Shown piece by piece: positions 1 to 10,065 of a stretch of 64,000 nt of DNA. A program made the position numbers and the translations under genes. The DNA is from an uncultured Pelagibacteraceae bacterium (GTDB lineage Bacteria > Pseudomonadota > Alphaproteobacteria > Pelagibacterales > Pelagibacteraceae), in assembly GCA_902519375.1 (NCBI GenBank), contig CABYJS010000002.1, positions 1 through 64,000 on the forward strand, given 5' to 3'. The notes under the pieces are model-generated. The model was given only the letters and a program-made list of their open reading frames with translations. It was not told the origin of the DNA and searched no databases. Numbering within the stretch: position 1 is the stretch's first letter; every line of letters begins with the position of its first letter.

Positions 1-551
1 GCTAATCCAAAAGTTGCACAAGCAAGTAATGCTAAAACAAATAAATCTGCTTTTATGATTCTATACCAAGGATGAGCTTCAGCGGACACATCTACTCTTA
101 AGAAAAACCAAAACCAATATCCACCCAGACAAGTTAATATTGCTCCAACATGCCAAAGTACAGACCATGTCTGAGAATTTGTCTTATCTACTCCTGTATA
201 ACAAAAAACTAAAACTGCAGATGAAACCCAAAATAAAATTGTTCCATACATACCAAGGACGTGGGCTAGTCTTCTTTTCCCAAAACCTAATTCAGATGTT
301 GTACCGATATCAACAACAGTTGTTTTTGCAATGATCGAAGTTTTTTCTCCAATACCTAATTCTTTTGTTGCTGCTAGTTTTGCTTTCTTAGCATTATTAA
401 AAAAATATGTAAGATTTTTATGATGGATCATCTGAATGATTGTTCCAAGGGCAATTAGAACTATCATTGAAATTATAAAGCCTTGCATAACTAGTGGTGT
501 AATTGTTTCCGCTAAAATAGAAAATGGATTAATTTGCAACATAACCGCCAT
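1..551 (-). CDS. Multi-pass membrane protein, 5' part only (runs off window edge); possibly AprM-like
   Basis: Reverse strand is open from ATG at 551 (MAVMLQINPFSILAETITPLVMQGFIISMIVL...) to position 1; hydrophobic segments. AprM-like is a tentative family guess. Confidence 0.55.
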   Translation of the reverse strand, partial: MAVMLQINPFSILAETITPLVMQGFIISMIVLIALGTIIQMIHHKNLTYFFNNAKKAKLAATKELGIGEKTSIIAKTTVVDIGTTSELGFGKRRLAHVLGMYGTILFWVSSAVLVFCYTGVDKTNSQTWSVLWHVGAILTCLGGYWFWFFLRVDVSAEAHPWYRIIKADLFVLALLACATFGL

Positions 552-646
552 ATGTTAATTTATTTTAAATTAAATTTAAAGATGTCTAATCTACTTAAAA
601 AAATAGATCAACTACTAACTCTGACCAATTTCTCTTTAATAACAGG

Positions 647-1045
647 CTATATTTTACGATTATAATGCTGCCTGTTTGGAATTACTGATCGTACTCCACC
701 TTGTGGGTTCTCTACATCTCCATCTCTACGAGGAATCAGATGAAAATGACAATGCATAATGGATTGACCAGAAACTTTTCCGATATTTGTTCCTAAATTA
801 AAACCTTTAACAGTCTCATCTTTTTTTATAATTTCATCTTTTACTATTCTTACAAGACTGTTACATGCAATTAACTCTTCTTTAGTTAAATCAAAATAAT
901 CTTTAATGTGTCTTTTTGGTATAATCAAACAATGAAGTTTTGATACCGGGTAAGTATCGTAACTTGAATATGCTAATTCATTTTCATGGTTACTTCCAGT
1001 GTCTTTGACATTACAAAACAAACATGGGTTATTTGGATCTCTCAT
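647..1045 (-). CDS. HIT family protein (histidine triad hydrolase)
   Basis: CLFC N-terminus and HCHFHLIPRR histidine triad-like motif. Confidence 0.9.
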   Translation of the reverse strand: MRDPNNPCLFCNVKDTGSNHENELAYSSYDTYPVSKLHCLIIPKRHIKDYFDLTKEELIACNSLVRIVKDEIIKKDETVKGFNLGTNIGKVSGQSIMHCHFHLIPRRDGDVENPQGGVRSVIPNRQHYNRKI

Positions 1046-1048
1046 ATC

Positions 1049-1822
1049 TTAAAATTTATAGAAATTACAATTACTTATTGCTTTACGATAGTGTTTTGAA
1101 AAATTTCTAAATTGATTCAAATTTTTTCTTTTCCATCCAAGTTGTTTAATTGTCTTAACAGAAGCAACACCTTTTCCAGAACCAATTAATAAAATTTCAT
1201 CATAATTTTTAATTTCTTTAACCAACACATCTTTTTTGATTATTTTTTTTACTTTAGACTTAAAGTATTTGTAAGTATTTCCTTCATAGTAATTTTTTTT
1301 AGGAGTGAAGACTTTATTATCTTTAATAAATAAAAGGTTAGAGGTACCAGTTTCTAAAATTTTATTATTTAATAAGATACCTATATCGGATTTTGAATTA
1401 TCCATTTCAGATAAGTAAGATAATATCTTTTTATATTTTAAATTTTTATATCGAGGTTTTTCTCTTCTTAAATTAACAAGTTTTAAATTAAAATCTAATT
1501 TTGGAGGTATTCTTTTTCTTAAAGATATCGAAAGGATTTTTTTATTTAAAGCAACTCTCAATAAATGATTATATTTTTTTTTTTTTGATAAATTTTTATT
1601 TATAATCTTAAGTATATCTTTTTTGAGAGAGTTTTTTTCTATTTTATAATCTTTAAGGGATTTAATCATATTTTTAATATGATTTTCAAAAAACAAAATC
1701 CTTGCAGGCTTACCAAAAATCCACATTGTGGTAAAAATACCGTGATCACCCCACAAATCTTTAAAATCTGTTTCTTGTAGATCCTTAAGTAGATAAGACT
1801 TTTTTAATGAGTAAATTGCCAT
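1049..1822 (-). CDS. pabC: Aminotransferase class IV, probable aminodeoxychorismate lyase
   Basis: WGDHGIFTTM N-term, class IV aminotransferase pattern, downstream of pabB and pabA. Confidence 0.75.
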   Translation of the reverse strand: MAIYSLKKSYLLKDLQETDFKDLWGDHGIFTTMWIFGKPARILFFENHIKNMIKSLKDYKIEKNSLKKDILKIINKNLSKKKKYNHLLRVALNKKILSISLRKRIPPKLDFNLKLVNLRREKPRYKNLKYKKILSYLSEMDNSKSDIGILLNNKILETGTSNLLFIKDNKVFTPKKNYYEGNTYKYFKSKVKKIIKKDVLVKEIKNYDEILLIGSGKGVASVKTIKQLGWKRKNLNQFRNFSKHYRKAISNCNFYKF

Positions 1823-2342
1823 TGATAGTTAAAAATGATTCAGGGTGAAATTGAAATCCATATATTTTATCTTTATTATTCTCAAAAGACATTGCAACTT
1901 TTGATTTTAAACATCTCATAGTTATCTCAAAATTATTAATTTTAAAAGGTTCTTTTAATTTTAAAGAATGATATCTCCCAACTTTAAATTTTTTACCAAT
2001 CTTAAATATCGATTTATTATTGATCACTTGCACTTTTGATTGATATCCGTGGTATATTTTATTTTGCTCAACTATTTTTGCTCCTTCGCAGAATAATATT
2101 TGTTGAAAACCCAAACAAATCCCAATCATTTTTTTCTTACCTTTAAATTTTTTATAAATTTTTGAGGTTATGGGATAATCTTTTGGATTTCCTGGACCAG
2201 GAGAAAAAACAATTACAGAGGCTTTTTTAAGTTTAGTTTTGTTTATTTCATTATAATTATCACATTCAACTTTATCAAATAATGAAAATTGATGTACCAC
2301 GTTGTGTGTAAAAGAGTCTTTATGGTCAATTATGTATATCAT
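1785..2342 (-). CDS. pabA: Anthranilate/aminodeoxychorismate synthase glutamine amidotransferase component
   Basis: FSPGPGNP, GICLGFQ, FHPES class I GATase motifs; adjacent to pabB. Confidence 0.9.
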   Translation of the reverse strand: MIYIIDHKDSFTHNVVHQFSLFDKVECDNYNEINKTKLKKASVIVFSPGPGNPKDYPITSKIYKKFKGKKKMIGICLGFQQILFCEGAKIVEQNKIYHGYQSKVQVINNKSIFKIGKKFKVGRYHSLKLKEPFKINNFEITMRCLKSKVAMSFENNKDKIYGFQFHPESFLTINGNLLIKKVLST

Positions 2343-3496
2343 TTGAATAGATCAATCAGTGCTTTTGCTTTTAAATAATTTTCGTTAAATTCATGTTTTG
2401 CATTACTATCTACCACAACACCAGAGGCTACTGAAATTTCAGAGGTATTTTTATAATTTAAGATTGATCTAATGATAATATTAAATCTCATATCTCCATT
2501 AAATTTTATATACCCAAAACTACCAGTATAAATATTTCTATTTTCTTTTTCCTGTTTGTTTAACAGATTTAATGTACTTATTTTAGGACAGCCAATAACT
2601 GAGCCTCCAGGCATCATTGCCTTTACAATATCAATGTTTTTAATATCTTTTTTAAGTTTTCCTTTTATTAAACTTACGTAATGAAAAAGATCTTTATATT
2701 CCTCAACAACTTTTTCTTTAGACAGCTTCACAGTGCCAAACTTGCATATACGAGATAAATCACTTCTTTCCATGTCAACAATCATGTTATGTTCTTTTGT
2801 CTCTTTAAGATTTTTTCTAAAGTAATTTAAAGCTTTTAATTTATTCATATATTTACTTTTTTTAACTGTTCCAGCTATAGGTTTGGTCGTTATTTGAGAG
2901 CCATTTTTTGTGATTAAGTTTTCAGGAGAGCAACTTATTATAGAAAAGTTTTTATCTTTAATTAAAAAAGCTTCAGGAGCTAAATTGGTTCTCGATAATC
3001 TACAAAAAAAATCAAGAGGATCTATTTTTGATAATGTTTTATATTTAGTACAAATCTTAATTTGATAAGTCTCTCCACTTTTAATTTTTTTTTTAAATCT
3101 ATCGAAAATTTTCGAATAAGACTTTCTGTTTATATTAATCTTAAAACTTCTTTTTGATGAAGAATTGTTATCTTTGTAGTTTAAATTATTGGTAAAACTA
3201 ATTTTTTTTTCTGGTTTATAAAAAATTCCTTTAGGAAAATTAATATTTTTCTGTTTAGGAACTTTAATACCAATTAGATTATTCAAAAGTTCGTAACCGA
3301 AAAACCCTATTAACAAATCAGTATTTTTTGATTTTTTAGTATTATATTTCCTATTTAAAAATTTATAAATATTCTTTTTATTTAAAATAATTTTTTTTGA
3401 AATATCTGTGTACAAATCAAAACCCTTATTCGATTTGTATATTACATAAGGTTTTTCAGAATTATGGACTTCGGAAAGTATGTTTTTTTTGATCAA
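2339..3496 (-). CDS. pabB: Aminodeoxychorismate synthase component I (chorismate-binding)
   Basis: PIAGTVKK, MIVDMERSDLSR, MMPGGSVIGCPK motifs of chorismate-utilising enzymes. Confidence 0.9.
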   Translation of the reverse strand: MIKKNILSEVHNSEKPYVIYKSNKGFDLYTDISKKIILNKKNIYKFLNRKYNTKKSKNTDLLIGFFGYELLNNLIGIKVPKQKNINFPKGIFYKPEKKISFTNNLNYKDNNSSSKRSFKININRKSYSKIFDRFKKKIKSGETYQIKICTKYKTLSKIDPLDFFCRLSRTNLAPEAFLIKDKNFSIISCSPENLITKNGSQITTKPIAGTVKKSKYMNKLKALNYFRKNLKETKEHNMIVDMERSDLSRICKFGTVKLSKEKVVEEYKDLFHYVSLIKGKLKKDIKNIDIVKAMMPGGSVIGCPKISTLNLLNKQEKENRNIYTGSFGYIKFNGDMRFNIIIRSILNYKNTSEISVASGVVVDSNAKHEFNENYLKAKALIDLFK

Positions 3497-3497
3497 T

Positions 3498-4718
3498 TTA
3501 CTCTGTCTTTAATCTCATGACTGGTTGTTCTTTAATTGGTAAATGAATTATTGCTGCAAAAACAGATAAAGCAATTGCTAAATACCACGCGTAATCATAT
3601 GACCCATAAAGATCGTGAAACAATCCTCCTAAATAAGCTCCAAAAAAAGATCCAATTTGATGACTTAAAAAAACTATTCCATATAATAGTCCTAAATACT
3701 TGGTGCCGAACATATGCGCAACTATTCCACTAGTTGCTGGTACTGTTGACAACCATAGAAATCCAAAACTTGCACCAAATATAAATGAATTAATATTGCT
3801 AGCTGGTAAAAATATAAATAAGACAATTGATATTCCTCTTAAGCTATAAATTGCACTTAATATAATTTTTTTACTTATTTTGGTTGAAAGATATCCACTA
3901 GTCAGTGATCCAAAAATATTAAATAAACCTATTAGAGATAAGATAGCAGCAGCTGTCCAACTTTCTAGACCTCGATCAATTACATATGTGGGAACATGTG
4001 TTCCAACCAAAGTTATGTGGAAACCGCAAACAAAAAAACCTGAAACTAACAAAATATAACTTTTAGATTCAAAAGCCTCTTTTATTGCATCTGTGGTGCT
4101 TTGAGTATTTGGTTTTTCAATAGTTTGTTCTAATGAGGGAGATCTTACGAAAAAAGAAAGGCATAAACCGACAAATAAAGCAATTATAAAAGCCAATAAA
4201 GTTGTTTGCCAACCATTTGCGGTTAAAGAATATGTTGTCAATATTGGTGACAAAAAATATCCAAAAGAACCAATAGCAGTAACAATACTCATTGCTATAG
4301 TTCTATTTGATAATGGAAAATGTTTCCCAACTACTGACATTGGAATACTAATAGCTGTTCCACCAAGACCAATTCCTACCAAAATTCCCAAATCTAATTG
4401 AAAAAAAATTCCAGTATTTGGACCTGCATATAAAAAATAAATACCTGCAATATAAAAAACAAATGCTAATGAAATTGCTTTATGCCCTCCATATTTATCA
4501 GCGATAATTCCAAATATAGGTCCTGTTAAGCCCCACATCAGCATTTGAAGGCCAACTGATAATCCCGATTGAGTTAAGGAAGTTCCTAAATCTTCTCTAA
4601 AATCCATAAAGAACATTCCAAAAGTTTGTCTTATACCTAATGAAATTAGAACAACTAAACTAGCTGCTATTAATGTTATTAATGCTGTTTTGTTTCTTAT
4701 AAATTTCTCCGATGTCAT
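3498..4718 (-). CDS. MFS transporter
   Basis: 12-TM pattern, GIIADKYGGHK loop motif. Confidence 0.85.
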   Translation of the reverse strand: MTSEKFIRNKTALITLIAASLVVLISLGIRQTFGMFFMDFREDLGTSLTQSGLSVGLQMLMWGLTGPIFGIIADKYGGHKAISLAFVFYIAGIYFLYAGPNTGIFFQLDLGILVGIGLGGTAISIPMSVVGKHFPLSNRTIAMSIVTAIGSFGYFLSPILTTYSLTANGWQTTLLAFIIALFVGLCLSFFVRSPSLEQTIEKPNTQSTTDAIKEAFESKSYILLVSGFFVCGFHITLVGTHVPTYVIDRGLESWTAAAILSLIGLFNIFGSLTSGYLSTKISKKIILSAIYSLRGISIVLFIFLPASNINSFIFGASFGFLWLSTVPATSGIVAHMFGTKYLGLLYGIVFLSHQIGSFFGAYLGGLFHDLYGSYDYAWYLAIALSVFAAIIHLPIKEQPVMRLKTE

Positions 4719-4723
4719 GAGTT

Positions 4724-5926
4724 TTATTTTAGATGTTTAATTGCTTGTTTTATATCGGCGATAAGGTCGCTTGGATCCTCAAGACCTATATGGAGTCTTA
4801 CAAGATGATCATCTTTAGCTAAATTCATATATTTTCTATTTCCTGTCTCTCTAAATTCTTGATGAAGCACTAAACTTTCAAAACCACCCCAACTATAACC
4901 ATAACCAAAAAGTTTAAGAGAATTTACAAATTTTCTAACCGAATCAATATTTTTTGATTTTATTTTTAAACCCATTAATCCGGATGCACCAGAGTAATAT
5001 TTTTTCCACATCCTGTAATTAAATGAATTTTTTTTGTAGGGATAAAGAAGTTTAATCTTTTTATTCTTTGATAAAAAAGCTGCAACTTTTTTTGCATTTT
5101 CACTATGCCTATCCAATCTTACATCTAAAGTTCTTAAACCTCTTGTAATTAGATAAGCATCATCCGGTCCTAGTCTTAGACCAGTAATTTTTTCAGCTAT
5201 CTTTACTTTGTTAAAAACTTTTTTGCTTACAGCCAAGCTTCCACCCATGACATCAGAATGACCAGAATAATATTTTGTTGCGGATACTATAGACATATCA
5301 AAACCAAATTTAATTGGTTTGAAATAATATGGAGTTGCCCAAGTGTTATCAATTGCTGTTAAGATCTTATTCTTTTTAGCAATAGATACAATTTTTCTCA
5401 GGTCTTGGAACTCAAAGGAATTACTTCCTGGATTTTCTACAAAAATTAATTTTGTCTTTTTAGTTATATTATTTTTTAATGTCTTAATATCATGAGGATT
5501 ATAAAAGATAGTTTTTATATTAAATTCTTTAAGATAATCTTGAGTTAAAATCCTTGTTGGGCTATACACTGGATCTGCTACAATAATTTCATCACCTGGT
5601 CTAACAACACTAAATATAGCTAAAAAAACAGACCCAAAACCTGTTGGAGTAGTAAAAACGTGATAACTCTCCTCGAGTTTTGTTAGTATTTTTTGTAATA
5701 TATGTGTAGTGGATGTCCCCTGTCTTCCATAATCATAATGACCACCGGTTGGATTTCTTTGGGCCTTTAACTGTGTCTTCCTTATATGCTGCATCGATTT
5801 AAAGATTATAGTTGATGCTCTAACAACTGGCGGATTTACAGACTGATTGTGAAAATCTTTAGCAGTATGTTTTAAAAAAGTTTTGAAGGAATTTGACATA
5901 AAAAATTTGATAACTCTTGTGGACAA
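4724..5926 (-). CDS. metC: Cystathionine beta-lyase / Cys-Met metabolism PLP-dependent enzyme (start may be internal Met at 5899)
   Basis: DNTWATPYYFKP, SATKYYSGHSDVMGG PLP-lysine motif. Confidence 0.85.
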   Translation of the reverse strand: MSTRVIKFFMSNSFKTFLKHTAKDFHNQSVNPPVVRASTIIFKSMQHIRKTQLKAQRNPTGGHYDYGRQGTSTTHILQKILTKLEESYHVFTTPTGFGSVFLAIFSVVRPGDEIIVADPVYSPTRILTQDYLKEFNIKTIFYNPHDIKTLKNNITKKTKLIFVENPGSNSFEFQDLRKIVSIAKKNKILTAIDNTWATPYYFKPIKFGFDMSIVSATKYYSGHSDVMGGSLAVSKKVFNKVKIAEKITGLRLGPDDAYLITRGLRTLDVRLDRHSENAKKVAAFLSKNKKIKLLYPYKKNSFNYRMWKKYYSGASGLMGLKIKSKNIDSVRKFVNSLKLFGYGYSWGGFESLVLHQEFRETGNRKYMNLAKDDHLVRLHIGLEDPSDLIADIKQAIKHLK

Positions 5927-5974
5927 TGCTATATCCCACCAATAATTTCAATTAAATTATAAACGAAAGGCATA

Positions 5975-6058
5975 ATGGGTTATCCAAAGAAACATAGGGG
6001 TCGTAGAAAGATGGGCTCTAAAAAAAGAAGAGCTCGAAAAAAGAACAAAAAAAAATAA
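5975..6058 (+). CDS. 27-aa hyperbasic microprotein MGYPKKHRGRRKMGSKKRRARKKNKKK
   Basis: Read directly: ATG..TAA, SD-like GAAAGG just upstream, stop 6 nt before next ORF. Confidence 0.7.
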   Translation: MGYPKKHRGRRKMGSKKRRARKKNKKK

Positions 6059-6064
6059 GTATTA

Positions 6065-6772
6065 ATGGAGCATATAAATAAAGCTAAATTAATTAGTATT
6101 TGGATATTTATCTTACCTTTTATTGCTGTAAATACTTGCCTAATATTGATCACTCAATTTCACAGTTTATTTCCCAACCAAGTTGATATAATACACAATA
6201 CTTTTCCATACTTTGATGGTGGGGCTTCAATAAGCAGGACTGCTAGACCTTATCCTTCATGGTTGGTTTTTAAACCAATAATGATTTTCACATCTTTTTT
6301 GTTAGTGAAATACTGGATTTATAATCGAGAAATAATTAATTTTTTTAGCAAAGATCATAAAAATATAAAAAAAATATTTTTTTTTGGTGTTGCATCAGCA
6401 ATTTTTTTGACATTACACTCAATTTTTTTAGGTATTAAATTTGATAATGATTTCTACAAATTATTCAGGAGGGTGATACTTTTATTGTTTATAATATTTG
6501 AAGTGGTTGCCCAAGCATATCTTGTAGCAACATTATATTCTTTTAAGGAAAAAATATCAAATTATCTGAATCTAAATATTCTCAAAGTTAAAATAGTCTT
6601 AGTTACAATCTTAATCATAGTTGCTGTGATTAGTATTCCAATCATTAGTTTACCAGGAGATGAATTTATGGGTATTACGCTAAAATTTTTAAAACATGGT
6701 TTAGAATGGAATTATTTTTTAGGAGTAATAACATTTTATCTTCTAACTTTTTTAATGTGGAAAAAAAATTAA
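6065..6772 (+). CDS. Conserved integral membrane protein of unknown function
   Basis: Six hydrophobic segments; [25 protein letters not shown] motif. Confidence 0.7.
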   Translation: MEHINKAKLISIWIFILPFIAVNTCLILITQFHSLFPNQVDIIHNTFPYFDGGASISRTARPYPSWLVFKPIMIFTSFLLVKYWIYNREIINFFSKDHKNIKKIFFFGVASAIFLTLHSIFLGIKFDNDFYKLFRRVILLLFIIFEVVAQAYLVATLYSFKEKISNYLNLNILKVKIVLVTILIIVAVISIPIISLPGDEFMGITLKFLKHGLEWNYFLGVITFYLLTFLMWKKN

Positions 6773-7887
6773 TTTTTTATCCAGCCACCACCTAAAACTT
6801 TATAACCAAAGTCATCTTTATTGTAAAAAACACAAGCTTGACCAGGAGAAATTCCATCCTCCAAATTTTTAAGAATTACTTCAGCTTTATTAAAATTTTT
6901 AATATCTATTTTTGCATCTAGTAATTTTCCCGTAGACCTTACTTTTACAAATATTTCTTTTTCAAATACTGAATTATTAACTAACAGATTAAGATCATCT
7001 AAAAATATTTTTTTTTTACCTAATTTTTCTTTAGGTCCAACAATAATTTCATTTTTTTCTGCATCAATTTTGAGAACGTACAATGGATCTTTATCAGAAA
7101 TTTTTATACCTTTTCTTTGACCAATGGTAAAATTAATTATGCCTTCATGAACCCCTATTACTTCTCCGTCTTCATTTTTGATATTTCCTTTTTGCAATGA
7201 TCCAGGTCTAAATTTTTGTATCACAGACGCGTAATCCCCATTTGGAACGAAACAAATATCTTGACTATCAGGTTTATCAGCAACATTTAATTGCAGTTTT
7301 TTTGCAATCTCTCTAGTCTCATCTTTTAACAAACCTCCAAGGGGAAATCTTAAATAATTTAATTGATCCTTAGTTGTATTAAATAAAAAATAACTTTGAT
7401 CTCTATTTTCGTCTATCGCTCTGTACATACTTGTGTCATTTCCCAAAGTTATACTTTTTACATAATGTCCCGTTATCATTGCGTCAGCTTTTAAATCTTT
7501 AGAAACTTCAAATAAATCCTTAAATTTTACAGTTTTATTACATTGAACACATGGAATTGGGGTTTCGCCTTTTAAATAACTATCTACAAAATTATCAATT
7601 ACTCCTTGCTTAAACTTATTTTGGTAATACAAAATTTTATGGTCAATATCCAATTTATTAGCTACTCTTTTTGCATCTACTATGTCTTGACCAGAACAAC
7701 ATTGTTTTGAAGCAGCAACTTCTTTTGAATCATCATAAAGTTTAAGTGTTATACCGATAACTTTATAACCTTCCTTCTTCATCATTCCTGCCACTGTAGA
7801 AGAGTCCACGCCTCCTGACATGGCAACAACCACTGTTGTATCTGATGGCCTCTTGTTTAATCCTATAGAGTTTAGTTCATTATTCAT
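6769..7887 (-). CDS. mnmA: tRNA-specific 2-thiouridylase
   Basis: [39 protein letters not shown] motifs. Confidence 0.95.
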   Translation of the reverse strand: MNNELNSIGLNKRPSDTTVVVAMSGGVDSSTVAGMMKKEGYKVIGITLKLYDDSKEVAASKQCCSGQDIVDAKRVANKLDIDHKILYYQNKFKQGVIDNFVDSYLKGETPIPCVQCNKTVKFKDLFEVSKDLKADAMITGHYVKSITLGNDTSMYRAIDENRDQSYFLFNTTKDQLNYLRFPLGGLLKDETREIAKKLQLNVADKPDSQDICFVPNGDYASVIQKFRPGSLQKGNIKNEDGEVIGVHEGIINFTIGQRKGIKISDKDPLYVLKIDAEKNEIIVGPKEKLGKKKIFLDDLNLLVNNSVFEKEIFVKVRSTGKLLDAKIDIKNFNKAEVILKNLEDGISPGQACVFYNKDDFGYKVLGGGWIKN

Positions 7888-7928
7888 TTGATGGTATTTA
7901 TACTCATTTCTAATATAAATTAAATTAA

Positions 7929-8111
7929 ATGATTGTAGATTTTGAACCAGGTGACAAAGTATTTAATCCTAAAAATAAAGATTGGGGAATTGGACAAGTT
8001 CAATCAATTATAGAGGGTAAAGTAACTGTAAATTTTGAAAATGTTGGAAAAAAAGTTATTAATGCCAAAAATATTGAACTAAAAAAAATAAATGAAAAAA
8101 ATCGATCTTAA
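7929..8111 (+). CDS. DUF3553 small protein
   Basis: [23 protein letters not shown]...[11 protein letters not shown] pattern; overlaps the next gene by 20 nt. Confidence 0.75.
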   Translation: MIVDFEPGDKVFNPKNKDWGIGQVQSIIEGKVTVNFENVGKKVINAKNIELKKINEKNRS

Positions 8112-8865
8112 AAACATTGTTGAAAATCTAATTGATACTTTTTTATATGCTGGAAAAATTTCATTAGAACTTAGAGACAAAGGCCTTACAAAAAAAATTA
8201 AATCGGATAACACTCCTGTAAGTAATGGTGATATTGAAGTAAACAATTTTGTTACTAAAAAGATTGTTGAACTCACTCCAAATATTCCAATAGTTTCTGA
8301 AGAAACTTCAGATAACAAATCCATTGATGATCTTAAAGATTTTTGGTTAATTGATCCTATTGATGGAACCTATGATTATATAAATAACCTTGATGAGTTC
8401 ACAATTAACGCAGGTTTAATAATAAATAAAAAACCTGTTGCAGGATTAATATATGCACCAGCAAAAAAAAGAATGTTCTTTTCGTATGGAGAAAATCAAG
8501 CATATGAACTAATTAATGGAAAAAATATTAAACTAAATTGTTCTAGAGATTTTCAAAAAAATAATATTAAATTTGTTTCTTACTCAAATAAAATTAAACC
8601 TGAAATTGAGAAAATTCATAAGGAATTAAATGTCAAAAGTTTTGTTCGAATGAAAAGTTCGTTAAAATTCTGTGTCATCGCTTCTGGAGAATATGATGGG
8701 TACGTTGCTGAACCTAGGGCTTGTGAGTGGGATATAGCTGCAGGTCACGCTATCTTAGCACATGCAGGAGGAAAAGTTACTGACTTTAATGGAAATGAAG
8801 TTTTTTATGGAAAAAAAGATTTTAAAAATCCTAGCCTTATTTTGAAAAATAAAAATATTTTATAA
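8092..8865 (+). CDS. cysQ: 3'(2'),5'-bisphosphate nucleotidase / inositol monophosphatase family
   Basis: VSEET, DPIDGTYDYI, CEWDIAAGHAIL motifs. Confidence 0.88.
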   Translation: MKKIDLKNIVENLIDTFLYAGKISLELRDKGLTKKIKSDNTPVSNGDIEVNNFVTKKIVELTPNIPIVSEETSDNKSIDDLKDFWLIDPIDGTYDYINNLDEFTINAGLIINKKPVAGLIYAPAKKRMFFSYGENQAYELINGKNIKLNCSRDFQKNNIKFVSYSNKIKPEIEKIHKELNVKSFVRMKSSLKFCVIASGEYDGYVAEPRACEWDIAAGHAILAHAGGKVTDFNGNEVFYGKKDFKNPSLILKNKNIL

Positions 8866-9008
8866 TGGACGAAAAATTAAGAATAATATTAATTATTATA
8901 ATTTCTGTATCTATTTTTGGATTGTTATTATTTGTATTTGTAAAAAATTACATAAAAGAAAAAATAAACTATTTAGTAGAGAATGAAAAAAAGAAAAAAT
9001 CAAAGTAA
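8865..9008 (+). CDS. 47-aa single-TM small protein
   Basis: Read directly: TAATG start/stop overlap with cysQ, MDEKLRIILIIIISVSIFGLLLFVFVKNYIKEK... Confidence 0.6.
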   Translation: MDEKLRIILIIIISVSIFGLLLFVFVKNYIKEKINYLVENEKKKKSK

Positions 9009-9563
9009 TTTAATAATTCTGATAAAATCATCTTTATCAATATCCATTACTTTTTTTGAAGTTTCAAAATCAAACCCATTCCTTGCAAGTAATGAAATAT
9101 CTTTTTTATAAAATAAAGGCCTATTATCTTCTGTTCTAGCTGGACCAATTCTTTTCTTTTTACAAATTTTTATAGCTGAAAAAAAATCTTGCTCTGAATT
9201 TTGATCTTTAATTTTTGAAAGTGTATCTTTTATAAATTCATCTTTTATCCCCTTACTCATTAAATAATATCTTATTTTATTAATTGAATTTCCTCTTTGG
9301 ATCATACTCTTAGCTTTGCTATCAGAATAAAACTTATCGTTAATAAATCTGTTTTTTTCTAAATCAGACAAAACAATATCTATTAGATTATTTACATCTT
9401 GTTTTTTTACATCAGGTACAGAAAATTTTAGGTACTTTTTTAATAAATAAGTTTTAAGCTGTTGTTTGGATGGAGCATATTTTTCAACATAAGAGAAAGC
9501 AAAATTTCTCATTTCCTCAACTGTGACTTTAAGCGTTTTTTTTTTATTTCTTATAGGAATCAT
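9000..9563 (-). CDS. recX: Regulatory protein RecX
   Basis: YVEKYAPSKQQLKTYLLKK..., IRYYLMSKGI pattern. Confidence 0.8.
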   Translation of the reverse strand: MIPIRNKKKTLKVTVEEMRNFAFSYVEKYAPSKQQLKTYLLKKYLKFSVPDVKKQDVNNLIDIVLSDLEKNRFINDKFYSDSKAKSMIQRGNSINKIRYYLMSKGIKDEFIKDTLSKIKDQNSEQDFFSAIKICKKKRIGPARTEDNRPLFYKKDISLLARNGFDFETSKKVMDIDKDDFIRIIKLL

Positions 9564-9591
9564 GAGAAGATTTAATATAATATAAATAAAA

Positions 9592-10065
9592 ATGATCGAA
9601 CAAATTAATAATTACTTCGCTGTTGATATACTTTACTTTTGGGTAAATTTAGGAATTTTACCATTTTGGTTAGTATTAATCTTCTTCCCTAGATCACACA
9701 TTAGTAGAATCTTCGTAACTTCTATCTTTCCAATATTTATACTTAGCGGGACTTATATTTTCATGATTTATAAATCTTTTTTAGGTTCTTTTGATTTTAT
9801 TGGAAATTTTAGCTTATATATTGGGATAGATAATTTATTAAATTTATTCACTGACAAATCATTTTTAATGCTTTTTTGGATACATTTTGTATCTATAAAT
9901 CTCTTTGTTGGCGGTTGGATGGTTAAAGAGTCTCAGAAATTTTCAATCAACAATATACTCTTGGCTTTACCATTGATAACAACATATCTGATTGGGCCCA
10001 TAGGTCTTTTTTTATTTTGGATAATAAAAATTTTTCATTCAAAAAGCATAAACCTATATGACTAA
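9592..10065 (+). CDS. ABA4-like family membrane protein
   Basis: Four-TM protein with WVNLGILPFWLVLIF and LGPIGLF-like (IGPIGLFLFW) C-terminal motif. Confidence 0.7.
   Translation: MIEQINNYFAVDILYFWVNLGILPFWLVLIFFPRSHISRIFVTSIFPIFILSGTYIFMIYKSFLGSFDFIGNFSLYIGIDNLLNLFTDKSFLMLFWIHFVSINLFVGGWMVKESQKFSINNILLALPLITTYLIGPIGLFLFWIIKIFHSKSINLYD

Noticed and set aside
140-334. 64-aa + ORF
   Set aside because: Antisense to a longer open membrane-protein frame on the - strand; composition unconvincing
8079-8324. 81-aa - ORF
   Set aside because: Antisense to cysQ and DUF3553 genes with clear motifs
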